A DNA stretch of 64,000 nt, from NCBI RefSeq assembly GCF_027595985.1, contig NC_073304.1:49145137-49209136 (forward strand), read 5' to 3'. Below are positions 1 to 13,300 of this stretch, piece by piece. The number at the start of each line of letters is the position of its first letter. The first letter of the stretch is position 1. Made by a program: the position numbers and the translations under genes. Source of the DNA: Sorex araneus (Eukaryota; Chordata; Mammalia; Eulipotyphla; Soricidae). Below the pieces are notes generated by a model, which saw nothing but the letters and a program-made list of their open reading frames with translations, ran no database searches and was not told where the DNA came from.

Positions 1-1266
1 GTCCCATGCAGTTTTGAAATAGTCGTCAAACTCGCTTAACTCTGGTTTCACCTCTTCAACAGTCATTCATTTTGCTAATTTGCTCTTAAAGTGGAATTTT
101 TTAGTGGGTTTCCTGAGGTTCATTTCCCGAATACTTTGTAAACCCTCTAATTAGTGGTGCAGGACCAATTCTTTTCTGTTTTTTACTTATTATAGACTGA
201 TACTTCTGTCAAATAAATTAATAGTGAAATAGGGAAAAATCATATTTGGATGATGTATTTTCATAGCCTATTAGCAAGCAATATATGGCCATGGTGAAAA
301 CCATGTAACTAGTCTACAAATTATATATACATTTGAGTAGCAATGTCCTGTCAACTCTCTAGGGGTTCCTTGGTCTCTTCCTGCCCCCTATACTTATTTA
401 TACTCTTGTTCAGACTGCCTACTCACCTTATTTTTTCTTTTTTTTTTTTTTAACTCATTTCTTTTCCCCCACCTTCCCTTTCCTCTTGATGTTGTAAGGA
501 CCAGGGCTACTATACATGCTGCATTGTTACTTACATATGTTGGTTGTACTCACCAGAGGTCATACCCTTTGATTTTGCACACACCTGCCTATAACAGGAC
601 CGGGAATTTGTTGCAGCACCAGCACGACTAGTCACGACCACCTTCATATTGGGGGCTGGGGGTTGGATGGGGAGCAGCAGCCCTGAGACTGAGATTTTTT
701 TGTCTTAGATTTGCAAGTCCCACGAGCCATTTCAACACTCTCTCTCTCCTACTATTCACCGTGGATTTTCTGTTTGTTTTTTATAAAAGGTCTTGGGACC
801 ACATTCTAGCTGCACTTAGGGCTTGCTTGTAGCTCTGTAGGGATCACTCCTGATAGAGCTTTGCCAGGGATTAAAACCAGGTCAGCAACATGCAAGACAG
901 ACATCCTATCTGCTGGACTTTTTCTCCAGCCTTCTCCCTAATTTTTAAAGTCTTTCTTTGAGAACTTTATTCTCACCTTTGTGAGGTTTTACATGTTCAT
1001 TTTCTTTTCCCCATGTTATATAACAAGATTCACAAAATAGAATATAAAGACAATGCAACCTTTCCTTAAAGCATGACTATCAAGAAAAGATTTAAGATAT
1101 TTTTTAGATAATTTTAGAGTATTGTGTCTTATAGTCTTTGTTGAAAATTTTTTCTTCATAGCAAATGCTTTTCAGCCTCTATCCCTATAGTATAGTGAAT
1201 AACAAAATGGATTTTGTATTGTTTTTAAATCATAAAACTGTTATTGCATTTACTGATTTCTTCTAG
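1..1266 (+). other. MAP4K5 intron (5' part outside window)
   Basis: AT-rich intron leading to the acceptor ttcttctag at 1258-1266. It holds one diverged antisense SINE (790-935). No exon for the missing kinase N-lobe is visible here. Positions 500-720 contain a moderately GC-rich stretch I cannot assign. Confidence 0.6.
790..935 (-). repeat. tRNA-derived SINE, SOR-type, diverged
   Basis: Antisense copy. It reads from the body (gatcactcctgatagagc) to the reversed box-B region (ttaaaaccaggtc) and ends at the reversed head (tttctccagcc). Old, with many substitutions. Confidence 0.7.
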
Positions 1267-1398
1267 GATGGCCCCAGAAGTCGCAGCGGTGGAGAAGAAT
1301 GGGGGCTACAACCAGCTTTGTGATATCTGGGCAGTAGGGATAACAGCAATTGAGCTTGGAGAACTTCAGCCACCTATGTTTGATCTTCATCCAATGAG
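1267..1398 (+). CDS. MAP4K5: MAP4K5 exon, kinase subdomains VIII-IX
   Basis: Visible residues 1-43. The first base completes the Trp codon of the WMAPE motif. It contains the APE triplet and the subdomain IX aspartate in [13 protein letters not shown], and ends inside the Arg of HPMR. The donor is gtgttt, an unusually poor match to GTRAGT. Confidence 0.95.
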
Positions 1399-4300
1399 GT
1401 GTTTAATATTATGCAGTTGTTGATAAAGACTTGGGGAAAATGAGTAACTCAAGTATCACAACTCATTTTCATGTATGTTAGAATAATAAAGGTATTATAA
1501 GGAATTTAGGGCATAATCTCATCTAAAATCTCTTAATTAATTTTTAAATATTGCTATTGTAAGATAACATGTAGTAAATTCTAAATACTGTTTGAAGCTT
1601 TCCATAAAACAAATTGTCCTTAATGTTTGTGTTAGGATATAGAATTTTAAGCAAACAGGAATAGGTAGGGGCTGGAATAATAGTACAGCGTGGCGGGCAT
1701 TTGCCTTGCACATGCCCAGCCTGGGTTTGGTCTCTGGCATCTCATGTGATCCCCATGTGAGCACTGGCAGGATTAATTCCTGCGTGCAAAGCCAGAAGTA
1801 AGCCTTCAGCATCTCTGGATGTGGCCCCAAAACAAAGCAAAAAATAAAGCAATAGTAAATTTATAATTGGGACAAAATAGAAACATGAATTAAGCAGTGT
1901 AAATTTTAAAATAAAATCGACAGGAAAATATTCTTACATACTAGGTTATATACAGAACTCTTTCAGAAACTGTAGATAAGTTAGATTATTTATGAGCAAG
2001 CACCAGATACCAAGAAACTTTGAAAAATCAACAAAATACAAAAATTCCAACAAATTTAGACCTTTAGAAAATTAGATATTATTTGTTATGTAAAATGCAG
2101 GCAAATTAAATTGCATTTAGATAATAATCCGAGAAAAAAAGCTATGGATTATCAATTTTAGGATAATTTGCCTGATATACCCAGAAAAATTGTAGTTTTT
2201 TTTTAATTAAATTTACATCTTAGTGTTAGAATAATATTATCTCTGTGTTACAAGATTTATGCTTAGGATGTAATCACTGTCACTGTCATCCCATTGCTCA
2301 TCAATTTGCTCAAGCGAGCACCAGTAACGTCTCATTGTGAGACTTGTTACTGTTTTTGGCATATCGAATATGCCACCGGTAGCTTGCCAGGCTCTGCCGT
2401 GTGGGCAGGATACTCTCGGTAGCTTGCCGGGCTCTCCGAGAAAGACGAGTGCAAGGCAAATGCTCTACCTGCTGTGCTATCGCTCCAGTTGATGAACAAT
2501 GGGATGACAGTGCTACAATAGGATATAATACTCATTATATATATAACATTAACAGTTTAGTGAATGTAATAGCATTTGATAGTTTTGCCTTGTGAATAAG
2601 AGTTTAAGTTTAAAAACATTCTCTACAGAGAGAAAGAAGGAAAATACTTGCATAGAGACAGGCTGTTGGGGGTGGGGTGGTGGCAGGAAGGAAACTGGGG
2701 ATATTGGTAGTGGAAAATGTACACTGGTGGAGGAATGGGTATTGTATGTCTAAAACCCAATCATGAAATGCTTTGTTACTGTGTGTCTCATGGTGATTCA
2801 ATTAAAATAATAATTTTTAAGAAAAAGAATTCTCTGTAGTTAAAAAATTCTCACAGACAATACACTATATATTAAACTTTTTATATTCCATACAAATTTT
2901 CTTCAGTATTTGCATAGGTAGTGATAAAAATCATTTTGGTATTCTTTAACTGAAAATTTGTTTTTCAGGGCTCTCTTCTTAATGTCAAAAAGTAATTTTC
3001 AGCCTCCAAAACTAAAGGACAAAACAAAATGGTGAGTAAAGAATATGTAGATTGGTAAGAGTTTTGCAATTGAAAGTTGTACAGGTTAGGTTTTACAGAA
3101 GTATTAAATAGTTCTTCTGAAGATACACTATGGCAAGAATCATAGCGCTCTTTTCTAATTCAGTGTTCCTTTTTAATCTATTGATCTCATCAAACTGATT
3201 TTTTCTTTTTTTTAGTAAATCAATTCTTTTTTAATGATCTGTTGATCTCATCAAACTGATTTTTTGGCTGCTTGGATAATAGGTTTGGTGAGGAAAGGAT
3301 TTAAAATGAATAATAAGATTTTATGTCTTTTTTTTTACCCCGTACTCCTTGACTTTCATTACTTACCTACTTTCATGAAACATTTCATGAAAATGTTTTC
3401 TGTGACAAACAAAATCGATCCTCTTTTTTCCATAATATTTTAAAATGTTATCACTTTGTTTCCATACTTCTCTCTTTGTGTTGCAATGAAGAAGATTTTT
3501 AAGGTCAATCAAGACATTTTGAATTGGATGGATAGAAGTCAGAAATTGTTTTAAAAGACAAAAAAAGAAAAGAACTCAATATTTTTCCTGTGATATCTTT
3601 GCACATACTAAAAGAAGCTATGTAATATATAAATGAAAGTTTCCAAATTCTTAAATTCGGTAATTCCCCACCTAGATTACATGGATTTCTCGAAGGGGAT
3701 CTCAGCATCCTGACCTCCAGATTCTGTATACACTTTTTTTTTAAGAAACAGTCCATATCTTACAAGTATGATTGCTTTATGTTTTATTAGCATGCCTATG
3801 CTTTACATGACTTAGGAACCAAATCGTTTTGCAGATGATGATTGAAGGGAAAGGCAAATACTGTGGAAATCAAGGAATTCATATCCAAATATTAGCTAGT
3901 ATTCTGTATTTTGTAAGGACAAGAAACATGTTACCCTAAATTCATGAATGTCTAAATTGGAGGACCTTATAGTAGGAGTTACTGCATATTCATTCAGGAA
4001 TGAGTATTAGTTATAATGGATAAATTCACAATCAGATTCTAGAGCAGTTAGTACCATTGAATTATCTTTGTCAGTTTCAGATAATATCCAACTCCATGTT
4101 ATCTCTGCTACAAGTCACCAGAGCGATTTTATTTTATTTTATTTTTTTGCAGAGACTAGTTTTGTAACATTTGTAATTTATAGCAACTGAGATTGGCCCA
4201 TCTATTTGATCCTTTTCTAAACCCTTCTGCAGTGGATTCTTGATTGTCATATAGATACCTCCAGTGGATTCTTGATTATCATATAGATACCTCTTTCCCA

Positions 4301-7300
4301 TTAATTATAATCAAAAGATGGTTTGTCTAATTTATGTCTTCTTCCTTTGCCCTCTTCACAGTCTAAGTGGTAGGAAGACTCTTTGCTAAAATTTCTTCCC
4401 TCTTTTTCATCTCATTCCTTAGAAATTCCATGGCCTTTTAAGGGTTCATATAATCTTTTACAATACCTAGCCTACCTCCATGCCATCCAGCTCTTTTGCT
4501 ATAGTGAAACATTTACATATTACATATACATATTAGTAGGAAAAATAATTTTGAATTTTGATTTTTCTATGGTTCCTGGAACACATGATTATGAACCCTA
4601 GAGAAGGACAAAGCATCTTGGTTTCTCATGTGTGTGTAATTATATATAGCACTGCACTGTAGCACTGTCATCCTGTTCTTCATCGATTTGCTTGAGCGGG
4701 CACCACTAACGTCTCCATTGTGAGACTTGTTACTGTTTTTGGCATATCAAATACACCACGGGTAGCTTGCCAGGCTCTGCTGTGCATGCGGGATACTCTC
4801 GGTAGCTTGCCAGGCGCGTATTTTATACACATGTAAAAACATGTAATTTTAAAACACTGTTGTAGGGACTACACCCTGCATTGCTCAGACCTGGAGGTAT
4901 TTGGCAGGTGGGGGTTCATGTGTGGCTGGGGGTTGAACCCAGAGCCTTAAACATGCAAGGTTTATGCTCTTCCCACTTGAGCCAGGTCCCCAATTCCTAG
5001 AAGTTTTGTTGCTTCATTGTTAACTAATTGTAGTTTATATAAGAGCCGAAACAATGCTTTCCAAGATATAAACACTGCTTTGCATTTAGTTTGGGAACTT
5101 ATTTGTGTATTAAAAACCTAAAGGGGAGAACCCATGTATTTCATGCTTTCTGGATGCTTGTGAGTTAATTTTTCATCAACAACTAATGATAGTGATATAT
5201 TTTATACTTCTCTTTTTTTTTCATTTGAAGGTCATCAACATTCCATAATTTTGTCAAAATAGCATTAACCAAAAACCCCAAAAAAAGGCCAACTGCTGAA
5301 AGACTTCTGACTGTAAGTCATTGAAATTATAGAATTGTCTGTAGTCAGTCATGCAGTAATTAGACACAGCACTGGAACAACAGTATTTTTTTTGGGGGGG
5401 GGTCACACCCAGCGATGCTCAGGGGTTACTCCTGGCTTTACACTCAGGAATTACTCCTGGCGGTGCTTGGGGGACCATATGGGATGCCGGGGATCGAACC
5501 TGGGTCGGCCGTGTGCAAGGCAAACGCCCTACCTGCTGTGCTATCGCTCCGGCCCCCAGTATTTCTATTTTTAAGTGTAAAAATAATAGTTATGTCTTAT
5601 AGCATGTCTTATAAACTTAGTTTTGTCTTATAAGTTTTTTGTCTTATAATAGTTATGTCTTATAATAGTTTTTTGTCTTATAATAGTTATGTCTTATAAA
5701 CTTTCCATATTATATCAAATGAGAAATCTAGACTTGGTGGTGATACAGTCTGCTGTTACTATTCAGCTTGGCCTTTAAAGGCAGTAACAGACAGTACACA
5801 AAAATGGATTTGACTTTTATTACCAAGAAAACTATGAGTCAGTGTACCAGATTTTGCCTGTGGGCTGCAATTTGCCAGTCCTTGCCTTGGAGAAAACTCT
5901 TAAAGATGTTGCTGACCTCTAAAATTGCATTTATTGATTTTGTCTGTAAATATATATCGAATGTTGTGTGTGTGTATTTGTGAGACACTTTTTATTAGTA
6001 AAAATCCATAATTACAGCTACCTCAAAAACTAAATATTGGGGCTAAAAAAGATAGTACAAAGGTTAAGGTGCTCGTCTTGCACACAACTGACTCCATTCA
6101 GTCCCCAGCACCACTTATAATCACTCAAGAGTACGACCAGTTGTAATACCCTGAGCACAGAACTAGGAATAGTAACCCCTGAACACCACCAGATATGGCT
6201 GCCTCCTCCTCAAAAACAAGCTAATTAAATATCATACAGTTTATAATTATATGGTCTCATTTTTCTGAAGTAAATGTATGCAAATTAGATTACATGCTTT
6301 TTTTTAATTTACTGTATTTATGGAAATAACATTTTTTTGTTTCCCAACAGTGTAATAACATGGATGATTGTAATTGTTTTATTTTGTTATGTTTTGTTTT
6401 TGCTTTTTGGGTCTCACCCAGTGATGCTCAGTGGTTATTCCTGACTCTGCACTCAGGAATTACACTTGGCAGTGCTGAGGGTTGCCAGGGATTGAACCCA
6501 GGTTGTCCACGTGCAAGGCAAATGCCCTATCCACCGTACTATCACTCTGGCTCCTTGTCTTTACCAATATTACAACTTTATGAGAAGAGAGATCATATAG
6601 GGATTAAGGCATTTTCCTTGCATGCAACTGACCCCAGTTGCGTTGAGTCCCCAACACTGCAGATAGTGCCCTGAGCACTGCTGGGTGTGGCCCAGGGAAA
6701 CACAACCAAAAAAGTCTAACTTAATAAATTAATACAGATTAGAAAACTTAATGTAGAGAAATTATTCATAGTACAAACCTATACCACAAAGCTTCTCTAA
6801 TTTTACAGTATGTAAATATAGGTTTTCTAATATTTTACTACTTGATTCTCTTATATTTAATTGTATTTGCTCTAAGTATACCTTCTTTTTTGTTGTTTTT
6901 TGTTTGGGGGCCACACCAAAAGTGCACAGGGATTACTTCTGGCAGGGCTCAGGGGACCACACTGGGTGCCAGAATCAAACCTGAATTAACCCTTACTGCG
7001 TACAAGGCATATATGCCCTTGCACTTCTCCTTTCAATAGCTGATAGTTATTGATAAGCACAAATAAGATTTTCTGAAAGTCAAAGGATGTGAAAGCATAC
7101 TTACAAAAGTTTTGTTTTATTTAGCATACTTTTGTAGGGCAACCAGGTCTCTCTAGGGCCTTAGCAGTTGAACTCTTGGACAAAGTGAACAATCCAGACA
7201 ACCATGCACATTACACTGAAGGTGATGACGATGACTTTGAGGTAAGGAAGTGTTGGTGTCTAATATGTATAAATCAGTGTTTTTGTATGACCTTAGAGTT

Positions 7301-10300
7301 TATTTTCTAATTCATTAACTTTGGTCAAAATACATTTATCAACTTCTTTAATAAATTAGTGACCTACTTTATTTTTTTTTATTTTATTATTTTTTTATAG
7401 TTTATTTTTAATTAGTGAGTCAACGTGAGGGTACAGTTACAGATTTATACATTTTTGTGCTCATGTTTCTCCCTTACAGAGTTTGATAACCCATCCCTTC
7501 ACCAGTGCCCATTCTCCACCACCAGTAAACCCAACATCCCACCCCCCCTTCCCAGTCCCGTCTCCCCCCACCCCACCCTGCCACTATGGCAGGGAATTCC
7601 CTTTTGTTCTCTCTCTCTGGTTAGGTGTTGTGGTTTGCAATAAAGGTGTTGAGTGGCCATTGCGTTCAGTCTCTAGTCTATATTTGGCCCGCATCATCTT
7701 TCCCCCACATGACCAACAACCACATTTTACTTGCTGTTCCCTTCTCTGAGTTGCCCAGAGTGAGAGAACAGCCTCCAAGCTATGGTGACAACCTCCTGGT
7801 ACTTATTTCTACTATTCTTGGGTGTTCGTCTTATAGTCTATTATTCTATATTCCACAGATGAGTGCAATCTTTCTATGTCTGTCTCTCTCTTTCTGACTC
7901 ATTTCACTTAGCATGATACTTTCCATGTAGATCCACTTATATGCAAACGTCATGACCTCATTTTTTCTAACAGCTGCATAGTATTCCATTGTATATATGT
8001 ACCAGAGTTTCTTCAACCAGATAGTGACCTACTTTAAACCATATTTATCCTGCATATAATTGACAACTGATTACTTTTTTCAGTCAATTTAAAAAATTTG
8101 GTGGGTGGGTGTGAAGAAAAATTCTTATATAAAATATATAAGATAACTCATTGATACTTTAAAAAATCCTAGTTCTTCAACTAGAATTACTGTTCTTAAA
8201 ACTGGTACTCTAGGGGCTAGAGAGATAGTTCAGCGTGTAGAATGCTAGCCTTACACATGACTGGCACAAGCTCAGCCCCCAGCACCCCATGTGGTTCTCC
8301 AGCCCTGCCAGGCATGAGTACAGAAGTAAGTCCTGAGCATCTCTGGTTGTGACCACAAAACAAAACAAAAAACTGCCATTCTGAATCTTCGTTGGTTAAC
8401 CTATATTTTTTTAAGAGATAACCAAGATTAGTATCAGATCTGCCCATTCCTTTTCCAGAAATGTAGAGGTGAAACTGTTACTGATTGTTTTTCTGTCATT
8501 ATAGTACTTTTCTTTCTTCCTGTATCTCAACTTCTAAAGTGAGAGTTTGACCCTTCTGACTACATAAGAAGGTTTTATTTGTGCAGCCTTATACTATAAG
8601 AACATAAGTTTAGCCACACAACATTTGCCTATATCTTTTTCCACAAAAGACTCCCTGGAAATTCAACTGGTCCTTTTTTGTGTAGTTCTCTATTATACAG
8701 GTCGTTAATAGAATACAAATAATTTTATAATTTTTTTCTTTTTTATTTTCTTTTTTTGGGTCACACCCGGCAATGCTCAGGGGTTACTCCTGGCTTTGCA
8801 CTCAGGAATTACTCCTGGTGGTGCTTAGGGATGCTGGGAATCAAACCTGGGTCGGCCATGTGCAAGGCAAATGCCCTACCCACTGTGCTATTACTCCAGC
8901 CCCCTTTTTTCTTACTTTTTGTTTTATAAATTTATTGAATCACCATGAGAGTAGTTACAAAGCTTTCGGGTTTAAGTCTCGGTCATACAATGATGAAACA
9001 CCCATCCCTTCACCAGTGCACATTTTCTACCACCGAAAACCAAACCGCAGTATACCCCTGTTCCACAACTTCCCCCTACCTGTGTGGCAGATGATTTCCA
9101 CGTTACTTTTTCTCTACTTTGATTACATTCAATATTTTGACACCAGACTCACCATTATTCTTTGGGATTTTACCCCAACACTAAGATCTGCTAAAAAGGC
9201 AACATTAGACAGTTTGTTTTCTCTAGCTGACTATAAATAGTCATGCGATATTGTAATTCTAAAATTTTAATAATCAGGAGGGATTTCTGCCAAAAGCCGC
9301 TGGGTTCCAAGATTTGTCTGAGTCTCTGGGATCATGGCCATTAAGCAGCTTATCAGGAGCCAGAGTGGGCATTCATGGGCAGCGACTTGGGGTCTCCTTG
9401 GTGGGGGAGGAAAGGGCCGGCTCCACCCCCATCCTGTGAGGCCCCGTGTGTGTCTCTCAGTGACACGCGGGCCCATACCTGACTGTTCATTGACCTCTCG
9501 AAGATGGTGGTCATCGAGCCTCCAGGGGGAACAGGCGGACGGATGGCACCTTTTCCCACCTGGGATGGCCCAGCGCCAGAAACCTAATGCAGAGTTCGGT
9601 CACATTTCTGCCAAAAGCCACTGTGTTCGAGATTTGTTTCTGAGTTTCTGAGTCTCTGGGATCATGGCCATTAAGCAGCTTGATCAGGAACCAGAGAGAC
9701 AAATAATTTTTTTAATTAGAGGTTCTCATAGAAAACTATCATTTGTAATACTTATTCAAGACTAATTATGTAGTTGCTCATAACTGTGCTTTCTATGAAA
9801 ATAGAATTATCTTGAATAGCACTATATTAACAATATTCAGTAATTAACAACTGAGTTAAGTACTTAATCAAGAACAAGGGCCTTCCTACTCATTGACAGG
9901 TTCTTATTCCTATCTGTATAAAACACAATGCTGCATTTTTAAAACCATATTTCTTCTTTTCCTTTCAAGGTTTCTCTTTATTTCTGTGTTTCTTTAAAAA
10001 TCTCTAATTTATCACTGTTTTTAACTTTTGCTAAGACTGTAAAAATCAGAGCAATAACACAGAGGGTAAGGCATTTGCCTAGCACATGGCTGACCGGGGT
10101 TCAATTCCCAGCATCCCATATGGTTCCCTGAGCACTGCCAGGAGTAATTCCTGAGTGTAGAGCCAGGAGTAACCCCTGTGCATCGCTGGGTGTGACCCAA
10201 AAAGCAAAAAAAGAAAACCACTGTAAAAATCAACTCTATGTGTTGTTACTTATTAAAGGAAGTTTTCTATGTTTTTAAATTATAAAACCTAAGTTTAAGT

Positions 10301-13300
10301 ACCATAACTGCTAATACTCATTAGTCATTAGGTACTAAGAAATACACCAAATACTTTATATTAACTCAGTATTCAAAATAGTCCTTTGCAATAGGATAAT
10401 ATCTCCATTTCACAAATGAGGGGGAAAGGGAAGAAGAATTGAAGTAACTTTCCTAAGATCATGAATAGTAAGTAATGGAATCAGAATCTGAGTCTAAGCA
10501 AGCTAACTTCAGAACCTACTCCTTCAGTTAATACACTGTATTTTCTTTATATGTTACTTGAGTATAAATACTTTCAAGGAACCTTTGAACACTGATAGTA
10601 AAAATATTTCATATTCTCAATTGAAGTCCATTTAATAACCAGTAAATTTTAATTGAAAATATTAGATAAAGCATACATAACTTTGTTTCCTACTTAATCC
10701 TTTACTTGTAGACTTGCGATTAATAAATAGGTTTTGAATTTTTTAAAAGTTTAAAAATTATGGAATTGTACATAAATTTTCCCCCAACCAGTTTTTCACT
10801 GGTTATGTTCCGTTTTGGTGGACTTCAGAAACCCACTTTGCCTTTGAGTTCTGACTTTCTGTTCAATGATCGTATCACCATGCTTTTCAGTCCTTAAAAT
10901 GCAACACCTTGTGTAGGTAGTTGAGAACACAAAAGTGCATGAAGTTGATGCTATCCCGAAATTGTAGCAGACATAGAAGCCATTGTCAGTATCCAGTGAA
11001 TGAGGCTCAGTCAAAAATTTGACAGATAAGGCCGTCGATCTATTATAGCTATCTATTATAGTTGCAGAGAATCAGGAATAGATACAACATCTAAGAAGTA
11101 AGTTGTCACTTGATTTAGTGCAATATTCTTAGTTTCATGCATTCTATATTTCTCCCTTTCGTATTCTTACACACTTAACAGATTACTTATACACTTATTA
11201 GATCTTACACACTAGCCAGATTACAGATCATGTCTGAAATGTTGCCGAAATTTCTTTTGGGGGGAGGGGGAGGGGAAGGAGACACATCCAGCAATGCTCA
11301 GGGGTGGTTACTACTGGCTCTGCACTCAGGGATCACTCCTGATGGTGCTCAGGACAATATGGGATTCTAGGGATTGAACCCAGGTCAGCCATGTGCAAAG
11401 CAGGCATACTACCTGCTGTTCTATTGCTCAAGCCCCACTAAAATTCCTTTCTAAAAAAATTAAATTGAGACCCTTTTCTGACATTCAGAGCTGTCCACAC
11501 CTTGGCTCATCTTTTCAGCTTTGCCATTTCTTTACTAAATATACACTGTATCCAAAAAAATAACAAACCTCAGTTTCCCATGCATCACAATTTCCTTTTC
11601 TTCTTACATTCGCATTGCTCCTTTCTGCTATCTAGAATAATGAATACTCTGTGGTATAGAATAGTGTAGCATACTGCTACTCATTCAGTGCCCACTTGTC
11701 TTTCAAAGCTTCAGGTCCTGTCATCTGTCATGAAGAACTTTACTTTTAGGTGGAAGTCATTTTTCATTCTCTTGGGCATTGAAAGTAATCTTAATGACAC
11801 CACTCTTTAACCTTGGAAATATCTGTATTTTATCTTCCTAGACCAACTCCTAAAAGATAAGCTATGTGTCTGTGACTGTCTTTGGAGCCCTTCCTTTTTT
11901 ATACTTCCTTTTTTTTATAAACATAGAGTAGTGTTCATTATATCTTTGTGTTTATCTTATAATTTACTAGTAGGAAGTCATGTTTGTCAATAATGATTAT
12001 TTAATCTTAAAAAAGATAGTTTGGCCTGTCAACACTATCATTGACATTTTTGAAGTATATTTATTCTGCTTATATTTGCAGCCTCATGCAATCATTCGTC
12101 ATACCATCAGATCTACAAACCGAAATGCCAGAGCTGAACGGACAGCGTCAGAAATAAATTGTATGTATTTAGTATACATTCTCTGCTGATGGTTTTGGAG
12201 GGTTGAGCTGGGTGTATTCATTCTTTTTTTATTTTTATTTTTTTGAATAATAAAATACAAACTCGCACTACATTAACATTATAGAATAACTTTAAAATAG
12301 AGGCTGCTTTTCTGGTTTATAATTAAATTACTTGAGGATGTATAGAATAGATTGTTTTTAATTAATACACAGTGAGATACTTTCTTAGATGTGTTTCAAT
12401 TATGGTTGAGCTGGTAACTTACAGTAATATACTGTACAATGAAGTTTTCAATGGATACACCCCAATCCAGACCAAGATAGTGGTGAACATTATCAGAATC
12501 TTTCAAGACTCTCATGCCCCTTGTAATCAATATTATGTCTTCCAACATGTCCTCCGTTGCTCAACCAAACATTGATTTTTCTTGATTTTAATATTCACAT
12601 AAACACATCCTTTTTGCGTGGTTTTTTGTTCAAAGTTATGTCTGAGAGTAATTCATGTCATGTATAGCAGTAGTTGATTCTTTTTCCCAGCACTCTAGAT
12701 ATTCCCCTGAGCCTCCCAAGAGTGATCCCTGAACACAGAGCTAGGAGTAAGCCCCAAGCATGGTTGTCGCCCAAAAGCTTTTAAAAAAAATAGAAGGTTA
12801 ACAACATTTAGAAAGTAGATGACTAAGAAAACACCAGAAGGGAGTGTATGTTCAAACTATACAAAGCAGCAACTGTTCTGAGAAAATGGGTAATGGATGC
12901 CACAGGGCTATAACCCTTTGTATTTGGGAAATACATGGTGGTAAAATCTTATTGCACCCTGGCTTCCTGCTTAAGTGGATAAAGTGGACTTTTGAAATTA
13001 GGGTGGAGGTGTGACGGGGGGCGGGGGGGAGGAGGAGGCGGAGGCAGCCAGGTGCCAACCCCCCCCCAAATTAATAAAATATAGGACAAAATCTGGATAT
13101 TCCATGTTGTATCTCATTATCTAAGATACAGTAATTAATGATTAAGAAAAAAGCCAAGAAAGTAAAAAACATAGCCCATTGAAAATTATAAACAGAATAA
13201 GAATCACATAATACTGAAGTTTGAGTCAGCACACAGAAAGTTTTTAATATAGTTTTATAAATATGCTTAAAGATTTAAGAGAAAAGATGGACTTAAGTGA

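Larger units (their letters stand above)
3032..4649 (+). other. MAP4K5 intron, mostly unique sequence
   Basis: AT-rich. It contains two small local tandem duplications (3171-3266 and 4229-4293, listed separately). Nothing else is recognised. Confidence 0.5.

Noticed and set aside
10796-11014. 72-residue minus-strand frame and a suspicion of an antisense retrocopy
   Set aside because: No poly-A, no target duplication, no recognisable protein. Left as unrecognised intron.
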